Shown piece by piece: positions 1-8,539 of a stretch of DNA of 33,121 nucleotides. Within the stretch, counting starts at the first letter, position 1; the number at the start of each line of letters is the position of its first letter. The notes under the pieces were generated by a model, which worked only from the letters and a program-made list of their open reading frames with translations, was not told where the DNA came from and searched no databases. The position numbers and the translations under genes are program-made. The DNA is from Lentibacter sp. (GTDB lineage Bacteria; Pseudomonadota; Alphaproteobacteria; Rhodobacterales; Rhodobacteraceae), in the NCBI GenBank assembly GCA_016744435.1, contig JADGEJ010000005.1, positions 77,567 to 110,687 of the forward strand, given 5' to 3'.

Positions 1-232
1 AGGCAGCGCTGATGGCGAAAGCGAAGCTGGCGAAGCAACTGAAGATGCCGCGCGCGAGTTTGATTTCGTGAGTGATGACACGCTGATCGACGAAGACATG
101 CTGCGTGAAATGGTGGCCGACATCGTACGCCAAGAGTTGCAAGGCGCACTGGGTGAGAGGATCACCCGCAATGTGCGCAAGCTGGTACGCCGTGAGATTC
201 ACCGCGCTCTGATGGCACAAGAGCTTGAATAG
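1..232 (+). CDS. C-terminal end of an unrecognised protein (partial)
   Basis: An open frame enters from the left edge and ends at TAG 230-232, giving about 76 residues. The first 25 or so are acidic and Ala/Gly-rich. The rest is a charged, probably helical block that starts LIDEDMLREMVADIVRQELQ and ends with an Arg-rich stretch (VRKLVRREIHRAL). The periodic charges suggest an amphipathic or coiled helix. The shape (acidic linker, then a short C-terminal helical domain) recalls polar or scaffold proteins such as PopZ, but I see no convincing motif match, so no function is given. It is convergent with cobQ, whose stop codon starts at 233, immediately after this TAG. The start lies outside the window. 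Confidence 0.6.
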   Translation, partial: GSADGESEAGEATEDAAREFDFVSDDTLIDEDMLREMVADIVRQELQGALGERITRNVRKLVRREIHRALMAQELE

Positions 233-1675
233 TTACCGCGCGATTCTTAAGATTTGATCGATGTCGAGGTGCTGCTCCAAGTGAGCAGCCAAGGCATCCA
301 GCGTCGTGTCAAGGTCTGCGTCGTAGCTTAACATTGAGCGTGCATCATATGCTCGCAAGAAGGCCGCGCGGTAGGCGTCGGATGTGAACAGCCCATGCAA
401 ATAGCACCCGCGAATGCGCCCGTTTGGGCTTGCGGCTCCATGTGCGAAATTGCCGACTTTCAGCCAGCTGTGAGCGCAGTCTTCACCTGTTGTTTCGCCA
501 AGGTGGATCTCATAACCGCTGATGCCTGCGACTGAGTGCACATCCTGAGCTTGGGTGAGTCGCACACGCTTCTCGGGCTTCATGATGGTATGTACGTCAA
601 GGTAGCCAAGGCCGTCCATTATGGCAGCAGACCCTTCGATCATGCCTGGGTCGGAGATCGTCTTTCCAAGCATTTGGAAGCCGCCGCAAATGCCTAGAAC
701 GTGGCCGCCCCGGCGGATGTGTGCGGCGAGGTCTATGTCCCAGCCCTGCGCTCGAAAAAATGCCAGATCAGCGATAGTTGACTTGCTGCCGGGCAGGATG
801 ATGAGCTGCGCATCGGCGGGCAGCGGACTGCCTGGGGGCACTATGACCAGCGAGACGTCTGGTTCGGATTTGAGCGGGTCAAAGTCATCGAAGTTGGCGA
901 TCCGCGACAGGAGCGGCACAGCGATCTTAAGCTTGCCGCCGGTGTCACTTGCCAGCTCGGGAGCGTCTTCAGCGGGCAGGCGGCACGCGTCAAAGAACCA
1001 TGGAACAACACCGAGAGAGGGCCACTGTGTGTGGTGTTCAATCGCGTAGAGACCATCGTCAAACAGTGAGGCGTCGCCACGGAATTTATTGACGATGAAG
1101 GCTTTGATATGCGCGGAATCTTCAGCGGGAAGCACGGCTTGCGTGCCGACGATCTGCGCGATGACCCCGCCTTTGTTTATGTCTCCCGTCAGAATAACCG
1201 GCACTTCCGCGGCCTCGGCGAAGCCCATGTTGGCGATATCACCAGCGCGGAGGTTGATCTCGGCGGGGCTTCCGGCGCCTTCAACGATAACTAAATCATA
1301 TTGAGATTTGAGGCGTGCAAAGCTCTCAAGAACAGGCCTAATTAGGCTGTGTTTTCGTTTGCCAAAGTCACGCGCCATTTGGGTGCCAATACGCTTGCCC
1401 TGAACGATGACTTGCGCGCCTTGCTCGCTTTCGGGCTTGAGCAAAACAGGGTTCATGTCGGTGTGCGGAGCAAGGCCTGCAGCCATGGCTTGCAAGGCTT
1501 GGGCGCGGCCAATTTCGCCACCATCTGAAGTCACAGCCGCATTGTTGGACATGTTTTGCGGCTTGAAGGGCGCAACATGGATACCACGATTTAGGGCCGC
1601 ACGGCAAAGCCCCGCAACAAGGAGCGACTTGCCTACATCAGAGCCAGTGCCTTGGATCATCACCGCTTTTGCCAT
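233..1675 (-). CDS. cobQ: Cobyric acid synthase CobQ
   Basis: Glutamine-dependent amidase of cobalamin synthesis. The family amidates four side chains of adenosyl-cobyrinic acid a,c-diamide to give cobyric acid, using ATP. The 480-residue length is normal. The N-terminal P-loop-like synthetase domain starts with [11 protein letters not shown] (residues 7-17) and contains [12 protein letters not shown] (about 131-142). The C-terminal class I glutamine amidotransferase domain has the nucleophile Cys330 in [10 protein letters not shown] and the conserved His427 in CYLHG. The start [11 protein letters not shown] matches the family, although the ribosome binding site is weak. No other cob gene lies nearby, and no adenosylcobalamin riboswitch could fit between the start and the hairpin a few bases upstream, so control is unclear. 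Confidence 0.96.
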   Translation of the reverse strand: MAKAVMIQGTGSDVGKSLLVAGLCRAALNRGIHVAPFKPQNMSNNAAVTSDGGEIGRAQALQAMAAGLAPHTDMNPVLLKPESEQGAQVIVQGKRIGTQMARDFGKRKHSLIRPVLESFARLKSQYDLVIVEGAGSPAEINLRAGDIANMGFAEAAEVPVILTGDINKGGVIAQIVGTQAVLPAEDSAHIKAFIVNKFRGDASLFDDGLYAIEHHTQWPSLGVVPWFFDACRLPAEDAPELASDTGGKLKIAVPLLSRIANFDDFDPLKSEPDVSLVIVPPGSPLPADAQLIILPGSKSTIADLAFFRAQGWDIDLAAHIRRGGHVLGICGGFQMLGKTISDPGMIEGSAAIMDGLGYLDVHTIMKPEKRVRLTQAQDVHSVAGISGYEIHLGETTGEDCAHSWLKVGNFAHGAASPNGRIRGCYLHGLFTSDAYRAAFLRAYDARSMLSYDADLDTTLDALAAHLEQHLDIDQILRIAR

Positions 1676-1680
1676 TACGC

Positions 1681-1715
1681 ACCCAAAAGAAAAACGGCCC
1701 CCGAAAGAGGGCCGT
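1681..1715 (-). terminator. Rho-independent terminator between the DUF6280-like gene and cobQ
   Basis: ACGGCCC at 1694-1700 pairs with GGGCCGT at 1709-1715, with a purine-rich loop. Read on the minus strand, the stem is followed by a T-rich tract (complement of 1684-1693). It ends the 1738-2058 gene. It lies only 5-20 nt upstream of the cobQ ATG at 1675. Confidence 0.8.
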
Positions 1716-1737
1716 CTTTGCTAAAGTCAGTTTTGGT

Positions 1738-2058
1738 TCAGGCGGCTTCGGCCTGAGCGGCAGCGTTGCGGCGCTCGCTTTCTTCGCGAGACAAAGCAAC
1801 AGAGGTGCGAACACCTTTGCCAACAAAGTCCATCAGACCACTGACCACGCGCTCGTTCGGGTCGATCCCGGCGCAGGACAATACCTCGCGGCCGTCGCGT
1901 GAGCGCGCCCAACGGGCGATCTGCTCAGGGCCATTACCATATTTCTTGTCATCGGCGATTGCATCGTCGAGTGCAGCCAGTACCACGGCTGCGAACAGTT
2001 TACGCGCACGATTGCCTTGCTCGTTATTGAAGGCAGTGCCGTCAACGAAATCTCTCAT
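1738..2058 (-). CDS. DUF6280-like conserved Rhodobacterales protein
   Basis: A 106-residue soluble protein with no signal peptide or membrane segment. I recognise it as a small conserved protein of the Roseobacter group (DUF6280 by memory) whose function is not known. Visible features are a helical middle (KLFAAVVLAALDDAIADDKK, about residues 20-39), a segment with paired Arg (ARWARSRDGREVLSCAGIDP) and an Ala/Glu-rich, probably helical tail (SREESERRNAAAQAEAA). The start at 2058 has a good ribosome binding site (AAAGGA). It is divergent from efp, with 216 nt between the starts, and it ends at a clear terminator, so it is probably transcribed alone. Confidence 0.75.
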   Translation of the reverse strand: MRDFVDGTAFNNEQGNRARKLFAAVVLAALDDAIADDKKYGNGPEQIARWARSRDGREVLSCAGIDPNERVVSGLMDFVGKGVRTSVALSREESERRNAAAQAEAA

Positions 2059-2171
2059 GATTCGTCCTTTGTTATTGCTCTTGTCTTTTCGGCGTAGAAC
2101 TTCTTATGACGTCTTTTCACCGATTCGGATAGGCTGAATTTGCATGGCTCCCCTGCGTTACGTGCATATCT

Positions 2172-2187
2172 TGCTGCAATTGCAGCA
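2172..2187. promoter_or_regulatory. 16-bp perfect palindrome between efp and the DUF6280-like gene
   Basis: TGCTGCAATTGCAGCA reads identically on both strands. It sits in the 216-nt region between the two divergent starts (2058 and 2275), 88 nt upstream of the efp ATG. Its symmetry and place fit an operator for a dimeric regulator. No regulator can be named from the sequence. Confidence 0.35.
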
Positions 2188-2274
2188 CGACATCTGGTTT
2201 TCTTGCCAAGGGGGCTCCCCCAAGATATAGGTGCAGCCAACTTTCCTTCAACCTTTAGCCATGGTTTTGCCACA

Positions 2275-2838
2275 ATGCCAAAAATCAACGGAAACGAAAT
2301 CCGCCCAGGGAACGTGCTTGAACACAACGGGGGCCTTTGGGCCGCTGTGAAGGTTGACCATGTGAAGCCCGGCAAGGGCGGCGCTTTTGCGCAGGTCGAG
2401 ATGAAAAACCTACGTAACGGATCAAAGCTTAACGAACGGTTTAGAAGCGCCGATAAAGTTGAGCGCGTGCGTCTTGAGCAAAAGGATATGCAGTTCCTTT
2501 TTGAAGACAACGGCCAGCTTATCTTCATGGACACCGAAACCTATGATCAGGTGCAGATCTCTGCAGACATCCTCGGAGACCGCCGTCCATTCTTGCAAGA
2601 CGGGATGACAATTGTTGTCGAGTTCCACGACGAAGAGGCACTGCACGCCACTGTACCGCAGAAAGTAACCTGCAAAATCGTCGAGACGGAGCCGGTTGTG
2701 AAAGGCCAAACTGCGGCCAACAGCTTTAAGCCAGCCGTTTTGGACAATGGCGTCAAAATCATGGTGCCGCCATTCGTGGGCCAGGACGAAGACATCATCG
2801 TCAATACTGACAGCATGGAATATTCCGAGCGCGCCTAA
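2275..2838 (+). CDS. efp: Elongation factor P
   Basis: Binds between the P and E sites of the ribosome and relieves stalling at polyproline. The 187-residue product has the normal length and three beta-barrel domains. Domain I starts [15 protein letters not shown] and carries the loop PGKGGAF with Lys34 at its tip, the position modified in many bacteria. The C-terminal end ([20 protein letters not shown]) is the usual OB-fold signature. A longer open frame begins at 2140, but its 45 extra residues do not resemble EF-P. The ATG at 2275 lacks an obvious Shine-Dalgarno sequence. No epmA or epmB is in the window, so the modification state of Lys34 cannot be judged. A terminator follows directly. 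Confidence 0.97.
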   Translation: MPKINGNEIRPGNVLEHNGGLWAAVKVDHVKPGKGGAFAQVEMKNLRNGSKLNERFRSADKVERVRLEQKDMQFLFEDNGQLIFMDTETYDQVQISADILGDRRPFLQDGMTIVVEFHDEEALHATVPQKVTCKIVETEPVVKGQTAANSFKPAVLDNGVKIMVPPFVGQDEDIIVNTDSMEYSERA

Positions 2839-2859
2839 ATACGTGACGTTTTAGAGAGA

Positions 2860-2890
2860 AGCCTCAGCCAAGCGCTGGGGCTTTTTTCGT
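2860..2890 (+). terminator. Rho-independent terminator of efp
   Basis: AGCCTCAGC (2860-2868) pairs with GCTGGGGCT (2874-2882), with one G-T pair and a 5-nt loop. A run of T follows (2882-2887). It lies 22 nt after the efp stop. Confidence 0.9.
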
Positions 2891-2934
2891 TTTAGGGGAA
2901 AACACCTCAGTTTTTCACCTGAACCTCCAAATGC

Positions 2935-3095
2935 CAAATTGCTAAAGATTACTCAGGTCATCCAATTTGTAGGGATGGCTAGATAGCCTTTTTACAAGGC
3001 ACCTGCGCAAGCAAGTTTGGTGCCCTCTATGTTGTTAACGAGTATTGTTGGTGTAGCCAGTGGCGGGGTCAGAGCAATCTGGCCCCGGTTTTTTT
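2935..3095 (+). ncRNA. Possible small RNA ending at an orphan terminator
   Basis: Between the efp terminator and the end of ygfZ there is no credible reading frame, yet a strong plus-strand terminator ends the stretch at 3064-3095. Upstream of it are further stems: GGCACC 2998-3003 with GGTGCC 3019-3024, enclosing TGC-GCAA-GCA, and GGCTA/TAGCC at 2977-2988. A weak promoter could lie near 2939-2965 (TTGCTA, then CAATTT). This is inference from structure only, and the 5' end is a guess. Confidence 0.3.
3064..3095 (+). terminator. Strong orphan rho-independent terminator
   Basis: CGGGGTCAGA (3064-3073) pairs with TCTGGCCCCG (3078-3087) around a GCAA tetraloop. G3088 and seven T follow (3089-3095). 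It points right, while the only adjacent gene (ygfZ) reads left, and efp already has its own terminator at 2860. On the minus strand the stem lacks a T tract. Confidence 0.8.
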
Positions 3096-3098
3096 GAT

Positions 3099-3833
3099 CT
3101 AGTCGTTGCGCGTGAGCGAAACACCTTCGGCAACAAGCTGGCCTTTGGCGCGGTCATATCTCAGATAGGCCAGCGCGTCTGTTCCGCTGACAGAGAGCAC
3201 GTTTCCGACTGCTTTACCGCCTGATGTGATGGCCGCACCCTCTGTTAAGGCGGCATCAGCAGACACGCGCGCCAGGCCTTTGCACAGCTCGGTTTTGTGC
3301 TTCATCCGCGCCGTGACTTCCTGGCCGACATAGCAGCCCTTGCGAAAATCAACACCGTTGAGCCGCTCAAACCCCATTTCGAGGATGTAGCTCTCATTCG
3401 TTAACTCATGGCCCGTTGCGGGAATGAGGTTGGCAATGCGCAGGGCTGTCCAGTCCTGTGTGTCGTCTTGTTGGGCTGCGTCACGGTAGGCCCGCCAACC
3501 AAGCGCTGCTTCACGTGGGTCTGCAAAGCCGTCTTGGGGCACGGCTCCAAGTCCACGGTGCACATGAAGGCTGGTTTTTTCGATCGCCACATCGGCGCGT
3601 AGTTTGTACATCGTGAGGCGTTGCGCGAGGGAGGCCCCGATAGAGGCGTCGACATCAAGCAAGATCGCACTGATGCTCGGCACGAGAAAAAAATCTGCCA
3701 GATACTTGCCTTGGGGCGAAAGCATTGCGGCGTAGACAAGCCCGCTTTCAAGCTTGGTCACGTCGTTTGTCACGAGGCCCTGCAGGAAGTGCTCCTTGTC
3801 GGCTCCTGTGATCTTGTAAATCTCACGGCTCAT
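3099..3833 (-). CDS. ygfZ: YgfZ/GcvT-like folate-binding protein
   Basis: A 244-residue protein of the YgfZ family, related to the T-protein of glycine cleavage. Family members use tetrahydrofolate and help to maintain or repair certain iron-sulfur enzymes. The family signature KGCYVGQE is at residues 165-172, with the conserved Cys167. The N-terminal HFLQGLVTND and PQGKYLADFF blocks are also typical. The frame is open 16 codons further upstream, but the ATG at 3833 has a strong ribosome binding site (GGGGAGAG) and gives the usual family start, so I chose it. It is divergent from the glycosyltransferase at 3900, with 66 nt between the starts. Confidence 0.9.
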   Translation of the reverse strand: MSREIYKITGADKEHFLQGLVTNDVTKLESGLVYAAMLSPQGKYLADFFLVPSISAILLDVDASIGASLAQRLTMYKLRADVAIEKTSLHVHRGLGAVPQDGFADPREAALGWRAYRDAAQQDDTQDWTALRIANLIPATGHELTNESYILEMGFERLNGVDFRKGCYVGQEVTARMKHKTELCKGLARVSADAALTEGAAITSGGKAVGNVLSVSGTDALAYLRYDRAKGQLVAEGVSLTRND

Positions 3834-3899
3834 TGATGCTCTCCCCTTCGCGCGTATTGTGTAATATAGGCGGCTTTGCAATATCTGAAAGGTCCGATC

Positions 3900-4598
3900 A
3901 TGAGAGCGCCGATATCGGTGATCATTCCGACGCTTAACGCAGGTCCCGGTCTTGCGCGCACCCTTGGCTCTCTTGGTGCTGGGCTTGAGGCAGGGCTGCT
4001 GCGAGAGCTGATCATTTCAGACGGGGGGTCGAACGATGAGACTTTGGCCATCGTTGAAGCTGCGGGCGCAGAACTGGTGCAGGGAAGTGTTGGGCGTGGG
4101 GTGCAAATTGCACGAGGCATTGCCGCAGCTGAAGGGGCTTGGCTGCTGGTGTTGCATGCCGATACTGTGCTTGACGGCGACTGGGCAGATGCCGCGCATG
4201 CTCATATTGCAGGCGATCAGGCAAAAGCCGGTTATTTTAGGTTACGGTTTGACACAGGCGCTTTTGCAGCTTGGGTGGTTGCCGGATGGGCAAACCTGCG
4301 TTCACGTCTGTTAGGGTTGCCCTACGGTGACCAGGGCATACTCGTCTCGGCCCAGCTTCTGGCCGATGTTGGGGGCTATCCGCCGTTGCCTCTGATGGAA
4401 GACGTGGCTTTGGCACGCGCATTGAGAGGGCGGCTTGTTGCGGTGCCAGTTAACGCCCGAACAAGCGCTGCGAAATACGTGAGAGAAGGCTGGCTTCGCC
4501 GTGGCGCAAAGAACCTTTGGCTGCTCGTGCGCTATTTTTGCGGCGCTGACCCTGCGCAGCTAGCGCGGCGCTATCAGCAGTCGGACCGCTCGTCTTGA
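3900..4598 (+). CDS. TIGR04283-type family 2 glycosyltransferase
   Basis: A 232-residue GT-A fold glycosyltransferase. It starts ISVIIPTLNAG and has the nucleotide-binding DGGS (41-44), the DxD-like LHADT (85-89), YGDQG (142-146) and MEDV (166-169). These features together match the TIGR04283 group, often annotated as arsenosugar biosynthesis-associated. No arsenic gene is next to it here, so that role is not supported by context and the acceptor is unknown. There is no signal peptide, and it is probably cytoplasmic. The start at 3900 has AAAGG 8-12 nt upstream. Its last 149 nt overlap the end of the convergent ABC exporter gene, so both C-termini share DNA. Confidence 0.88.
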   Translation: MRAPISVIIPTLNAGPGLARTLGSLGAGLEAGLLRELIISDGGSNDETLAIVEAAGAELVQGSVGRGVQIARGIAAAEGAWLLVLHADTVLDGDWADAAHAHIAGDQAKAGYFRLRFDTGAFAAWVVAGWANLRSRLLGLPYGDQGILVSAQLLADVGGYPPLPLMEDVALARALRGRLVAVPVNARTSAAKYVREGWLRRGAKNLWLLVRYFCGADPAQLARRYQQSDRSS

Positions 4599-6333
4599 AC
4601 TGAAGGTCATAGAGGCGCGCATAGATACCGTCGCGACTGAGCAAAGCTTCATGGTTGCCTTCGTCAACGACGACGCCATTTTCCATCACAACGATCTTGT
4701 CGGCGTCGCGCACCGTTGAAAGCCTATGTGCGATCACCAGCGTCGTGCGGCCTTTGGAAAGGCTTTCAAGTGCCTTTTGCACCACGGCCTCACTCTTGGC
4801 ATCAAGCGCGGATGTAGCCTCGTCGAGCAGCAAGATTGGCGTATCACGTAGCAATGCGCGCGCGATTGCAACACGCTGGCGCTGTCCGCCTGACAGGTTA
4901 GAACCACGCGGGCCAACCGGGGTATCAAGGCCTTGAGCAAGCTGTGGCAAGAAGTCGGTAACATGCGCCGCGTCGAGCACGTCTTTAAGGCGTGCTTCGG
5001 GCACGTCAGTGCGGCCCAAAAGCAAGTTCTCACGCAGACTCTCGTCAAACAAAGCGGCGTCTTGGCTGACTACGGAAAACAGGCTGCGCAGGTCTTCCAG
5101 CTTCATCTCATCGGTGGCAATGCCGCCAATCTCGACGCGCCCGTCTGTTGCATCAACCAGCCGTGTGAGCAAATTGAAGATCGTCGACTTCCCAGCACCC
5201 GACGCACCAACAAGGGCTGTTGTTTTTCCGGCCTCGGCAACCAGGTTGATGCTGCGCAGCACCTCAGCGTCACCATAAGACAAATTGACATCTCGCAGGC
5301 TGATCTCGGGGGTGTCTTTTGGGGCAGGTTTAGGGCTTGCCGGAGACGTGAGCGTTGGTTTCGTTTCCAGCAACTCGCGCAGCCGCTCGATGCTAGAGGC
5401 GGCCATTTGCCAGCGGCCACTAACCGCGCCGAGGCGGCGCAGGGGCTCAAAGGCAAAACCAATCGCCGTAAAGAATGACATGAACTGACCAACAGACTTC
5501 TCACCCGCGATAATTTCTGAACCGCCGTAGACAAGCACGCCGACAAAGCCGAGGCCCGACATGATGTCGATCAGTCCAGGTATGATCGAACTGCCTGCAT
5601 GGGCGCGTACTTCGGCGCGTACCAAGTCATCTGTCAAGGCGCCATATTGCTGGCTTTGATAGTCTTCGAGGCGGTTGAGCTTCACAGGCACGATGCCGTG
5701 AAACACCTCGTCTAGCCGTGTGGCAAGTTTGGCACCAACGTCACGCGCTTCGCGTGAGCGAGCACGGATGAACTTCTGCGCCATTTGGGCGGGGAGCAGC
5801 ACCAAAGGCGCGCCAACGAGAGCCACAAGTGTCCATTTCCAATCAACTGAAATGGCGACACCCATGAGCACAACAAGCGTAACCGCATCGCGGCCCGCGC
5901 CCATAACCAAAGCGCGCCAGCCTTCATTGATCAGAATGACATCGGCCTGCACGCGCTGGATCAGAAAGCCCGGTGGGTGGGTTTGGTGAAAGCTGCCATC
6001 TTGCTTCATCAGATGTGCCAGCAAGTCTGTGCGCAGCGCCGCGGCCAGTTTCTGCATGATATAAGCAAGCGTGATCTTCTGTCCGACCGCTGAGACAGCA
6101 CGCGCGCCGAAGATGCAAAAGATCGCCAGCGCCACCCATTTGATAGCGCCTTCGTTGCCCTCGATGAATACCGTGTCAAACATCGGTCGCATGATGTAGC
6201 TGAGAGCGCCGAGCATAGAACCTTCGATGATCATGAAGATCATCGCGAGCGCAATAAATGGCCAGAAGCGACTGAGGTAGCCGCGCCAGAGCCACTTGAA
6301 AAGCCCTTGGCTGTAGGGTGTGTCGTTGCTCAT
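4450..6333 (-). CDS. MsbA-like ABC exporter (fused permease and ATPase)
   Basis: A 627-residue half-transporter that would act as a homodimer in the inner membrane. The N-terminal region (about 20-310) holds the six-helix type I exporter domain. The ATPase domain (about 344-580) has Walker A GASGAGKST (376-384), Q-loop Gln424, the signature LSGGQ (480-484), Walker B ILLLDEAT (500-507) and H-loop His536. The family moves lipids, lipid A precursors or drugs outward, and the substrate cannot be read from sequence. A tail of about 45 residues after the ATPase is rich in Ala, Arg and Ser and is encoded in the part that overlaps the glycosyltransferase gene. The ribosome binding site at 6333 is weak. 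Confidence 0.93.
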   Translation of the reverse strand: MSNDTPYSQGLFKWLWRGYLSRFWPFIALAMIFMIIEGSMLGALSYIMRPMFDTVFIEGNEGAIKWVALAIFCIFGARAVSAVGQKITLAYIMQKLAAALRTDLLAHLMKQDGSFHQTHPPGFLIQRVQADVILINEGWRALVMGAGRDAVTLVVLMGVAISVDWKWTLVALVGAPLVLLPAQMAQKFIRARSREARDVGAKLATRLDEVFHGIVPVKLNRLEDYQSQQYGALTDDLVRAEVRAHAGSSIIPGLIDIMSGLGFVGVLVYGGSEIIAGEKSVGQFMSFFTAIGFAFEPLRRLGAVSGRWQMAASSIERLRELLETKPTLTSPASPKPAPKDTPEISLRDVNLSYGDAEVLRSINLVAEAGKTTALVGASGAGKSTIFNLLTRLVDATDGRVEIGGIATDEMKLEDLRSLFSVVSQDAALFDESLRENLLLGRTDVPEARLKDVLDAAHVTDFLPQLAQGLDTPVGPRGSNLSGGQRQRVAIARALLRDTPILLLDEATSALDAKSEAVVQKALESLSKGRTTLVIAHRLSTVRDADKIVVMENGVVVDEGNHEALLSRDGIYARLYDLQFKTSGPTADSAALAAQGQRRKNSARAAKGSLRHGEASLLSRISQRLFGR

Positions 6334-6461
6334 CTGGCGCTCGCTTTTGGTTGCGTTCCGTCTCGTTTACGGGAGGGGGCGGTGCGTGGCAAGTTTAGCG
6401 GGTATTGACGCCGCGCAACGGGGCGGTACTGTCGCTTTGAAAACTAGAAGAGAGCTACAAG

Positions 6462-7655
6462 ATGACATATCACGGCGGGCGCGAATATCTGGCCATCCCG
6501 GGGCCCTCGGTGATGCCAGAGGCCGTGCTGCGCGCCATGCATCGGGCCTCGCCAAACATTTATGAAGGCGAGCTGATCGACATGGTCGCGGGCATCATAC
6601 CAGACCTGAAACGTGTGGCGGGCACCGAGCATAATGCAACGATCTATATCGGCAATGGCCATGGAGCGTGGGAAGCTGCCTTGGCCAATGTTGTGGGCGA
6701 GGGTGACCACGTGCTGGGGCTTTACAACGGGCGCTTTGGCGTTGGCTGGGGTGAAATGGCTGAGGGGGTTGGCGTCGTTGTCGAGCCGCTTGATTTTGGG
6801 ATGAAAACGCCGGTTGATGGCGCACGCTTGGAGGCCGCCTTACGGGCAGATACGAGCGGGCGGATCAAGGCTGTCCTGTGCACCCATGTCGACACATCGA
6901 CCTCAGTGAAAAACGACATTTCGGAAGTGCGAGCCGCGATCGACGCGTCTGGGCATGATGCGCTTTTGATGGTGGATTGCATTGCCTCGATGGGGTGTGA
7001 CCGCTTCGAGATGGATGCATGGGGCGTTGATGTTGCTGTGGCGGCGTCCCAAAAAGGCCTTATGGTTCCGCCCGGTTTGGGCTTTGTATTTTTCAGCGAA
7101 AAGGCAGCTGCCCGTCGTGCCAAGATGCCGCGTGTGAGCCGCTATTGGGATTGGACGCCACGTGCCAACCCAGAGTTCTTTTACCAATACTTTGCGGGAA
7201 CAGCACCAACGCATCACCTTTACGGCCTTCGTGCATCTCTGGATATGCTGTACGCTGAGGGAATGGAGCAGGTTTGGGCGCGTCATGAGAAACTGGCAGG
7301 CGCTATTTGGACTGCTTGCGAGGCATGGTCTAGCGGTGGCCCTCTGGCGCTCAATGTCCCTGATCCCAAGCACCGATCTTGCGCTGTGACGGCGCTGCAT
7401 ATTGGTTTGCCACATGGCGTGAATTTACGCCAATGGTGCGAGCAAAACGCAGGTATCACGCTGGGCATTGGCCTTGGCATGGCGACAGAGGAAGATCCGA
7501 AAGGGCAGGGATTTTTCCGCATAGGCCACATGGGGCATGTGAATGCGCAGATGGTTATGGGGACGCTTGGCAGCATGGAGGCGGCCTTTGCTGCGCTTGA
7601 CGTGCCGCGCGGCACTGGAGCTCTTGACGCGGCGGCGAAGGAGCTAGCCCGCTAA
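6462..7655 (+). CDS. Class V PLP aminotransferase (alanine/serine-glyoxylate type)
   Basis: A 397-residue fold-type I PLP enzyme of class V. Such enzymes move an amino group from serine, alanine or aspartate to glyoxylate or a similar acceptor. The N-terminal IPGPSVMPE, the Asp172 that would contact the PLP pyridine nitrogen (MVDCIASMG) and the Schiff-base Lys198 (ASQKGLMVPPG) are visible. The exact substrates cannot be assigned: it differs clearly at the N-terminus from the SgaA/BhcA-type proteins I remember. The ATG at 6462 follows AGAAGAGAG. It is divergent from the ABC exporter, and its stop overlaps the next gene's stop by 12 nt. Confidence 0.88.
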   Translation: MTYHGGREYLAIPGPSVMPEAVLRAMHRASPNIYEGELIDMVAGIIPDLKRVAGTEHNATIYIGNGHGAWEAALANVVGEGDHVLGLYNGRFGVGWGEMAEGVGVVVEPLDFGMKTPVDGARLEAALRADTSGRIKAVLCTHVDTSTSVKNDISEVRAAIDASGHDALLMVDCIASMGCDRFEMDAWGVDVAVAASQKGLMVPPGLGFVFFSEKAAARRAKMPRVSRYWDWTPRANPEFFYQYFAGTAPTHHLYGLRASLDMLYAEGMEQVWARHEKLAGAIWTACEAWSSGGPLALNVPDPKHRSCAVTALHIGLPHGVNLRQWCEQNAGITLGIGLGMATEEDPKGQGFFRIGHMGHVNAQMVMGTLGSMEAAFAALDVPRGTGALDAAAKELAR

Positions 7656-8102
7656 ACGAAGGCGCTTTTCAAAGGTGGCTTTCGCTTTGGCATGTGCGCT
7701 GTCGAGAAGGGGCAGACAGGCCTCGAAGCTGTCCTGCGACGGGTTGAGAATGCTGACCCAACTCATCCAGCCATAGACGGGATGCGGCGTGAGGGTATCA
7801 AGCGCGGTAAAATCCCACGGGCCTTGCACGTGGCAGCCTTTCGCGGGCCGAGCAGGGGGCTTGCCAAAGCGCGCTTCAAACAACAGACGGGATGCGCCGA
7901 TATTGAGCCGGAAGACGCCTGCACGATCAAGCTCTGAAGCGCGATCGTTGTCGCCGTTCTTCTCTTTAACGGTTGCGAAGTAGGCACCGCGTTTGAGTTT
8001 GGCGTCCGGGTTGTAAAACAGAGTGGTCTCGCCCCAGGCTGGTGTCAAAACTGTGCCAGAATAGCGGGTTTGCAGAGCCTGCAAAGTGCTTTCAGGCGAC
8101 AT
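7644..8102 (-). CDS. DUF6194-like protein
   Basis: A 152-residue soluble protein that I recognise as a DUF6194-type protein, probably related to the MmcQ/YjbR fold; no biochemical role is known to me. Conserved-looking blocks are WGETTLFYNPDAKLKRGAYF (24-43), the charged KEKNGDNDRASELDR, RPAKG and HPVYGWMSWVSILNPS. There is no signal peptide or membrane segment. Its ATG shares one base with the dtd stop (TAATG at 8104-8100), so it is probably translated by coupling after dtd. It is convergent with the class V aminotransferase, with a 12-nt overlap at the stops. Confidence 0.75.
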   Translation of the reverse strand: MSPESTLQALQTRYSGTVLTPAWGETTLFYNPDAKLKRGAYFATVKEKNGDNDRASELDRAGVFRLNIGASRLLFEARFGKPPARPAKGCHVQGPWDFTALDTLTPHPVYGWMSWVSILNPSQDSFEACLPLLDSAHAKAKATFEKRLRLAG

Positions 8103-8539
8103 TAGCTTTCCATCCAGATGGTGACAGGGCCGTCATTGGTGAGCGATACTTTCATGTCAGCGCCGAACTGGCCTGTTTGCGTAGGCACACCTGAGCTGGA
8201 AAGCTGATCCGCGAGGTACTCGTAGAGTTTTTCGCCTTCATCAGGGGGCGCTGCGGCAGAGAACCCCGGCCTGTTGCCGCGCGACGTATCAGCGGCCAGA
8301 GTGAACTGGCTGACAACCAGAGCCTCACCTGAAATGTCTCTCACCGAGAGGTTCATTTTTCCTGCATCATCAGTGAAAATTCGCAGCTTGGAAACTTTCG
8401 CAACGAGTTTGTCAGCGTCGGCTTCAACGTCACCCTGCATGGTGCAAACGAGAATCAACAAGCCAACTCCGCATTGGCCGATTAACGCACCATCAACGCG
8501 AACTTCAGCTTGGCTCACTCTTTGTAACAATACTCGCAT
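8102..8539 (-). CDS. dtd: D-aminoacyl-tRNA deacylase
   Basis: Hydrolyses D-amino acids (and in the family also glycine) wrongly attached to tRNA, acting as a homodimer in the cytoplasm. The 145-residue length is normal. The family motifs SQFTL (77-81) and the Gly-cisPro motif GPVT (137-140), which sits in the active site of the partner subunit, are both intact. The frame is open 11 codons further upstream, but the ATG at 8539 has a strong GGAGG site and gives the family start [11 protein letters not shown]. It is first in a two-gene unit with the DUF6194-like gene and divergent from ppk2. Confidence 0.96.
   Translation of the reverse strand: MRVLLQRVSQAEVRVDGALIGQCGVGLLILVCTMQGDVEADADKLVAKVSKLRIFTDDAGKMNLSVRDISGEALVVSQFTLAADTSRGNRPGFSAAAPPDEGEKLYEYLADQLSSSGVPTQTGQFGADMKVSLTNDGPVTIWMES

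Noticed and set aside
2140-2274. 45-residue N-terminal extension of EF-P
   Set aside because: EF-P begins [13 protein letters not shown], and the extra residues do not match the family.
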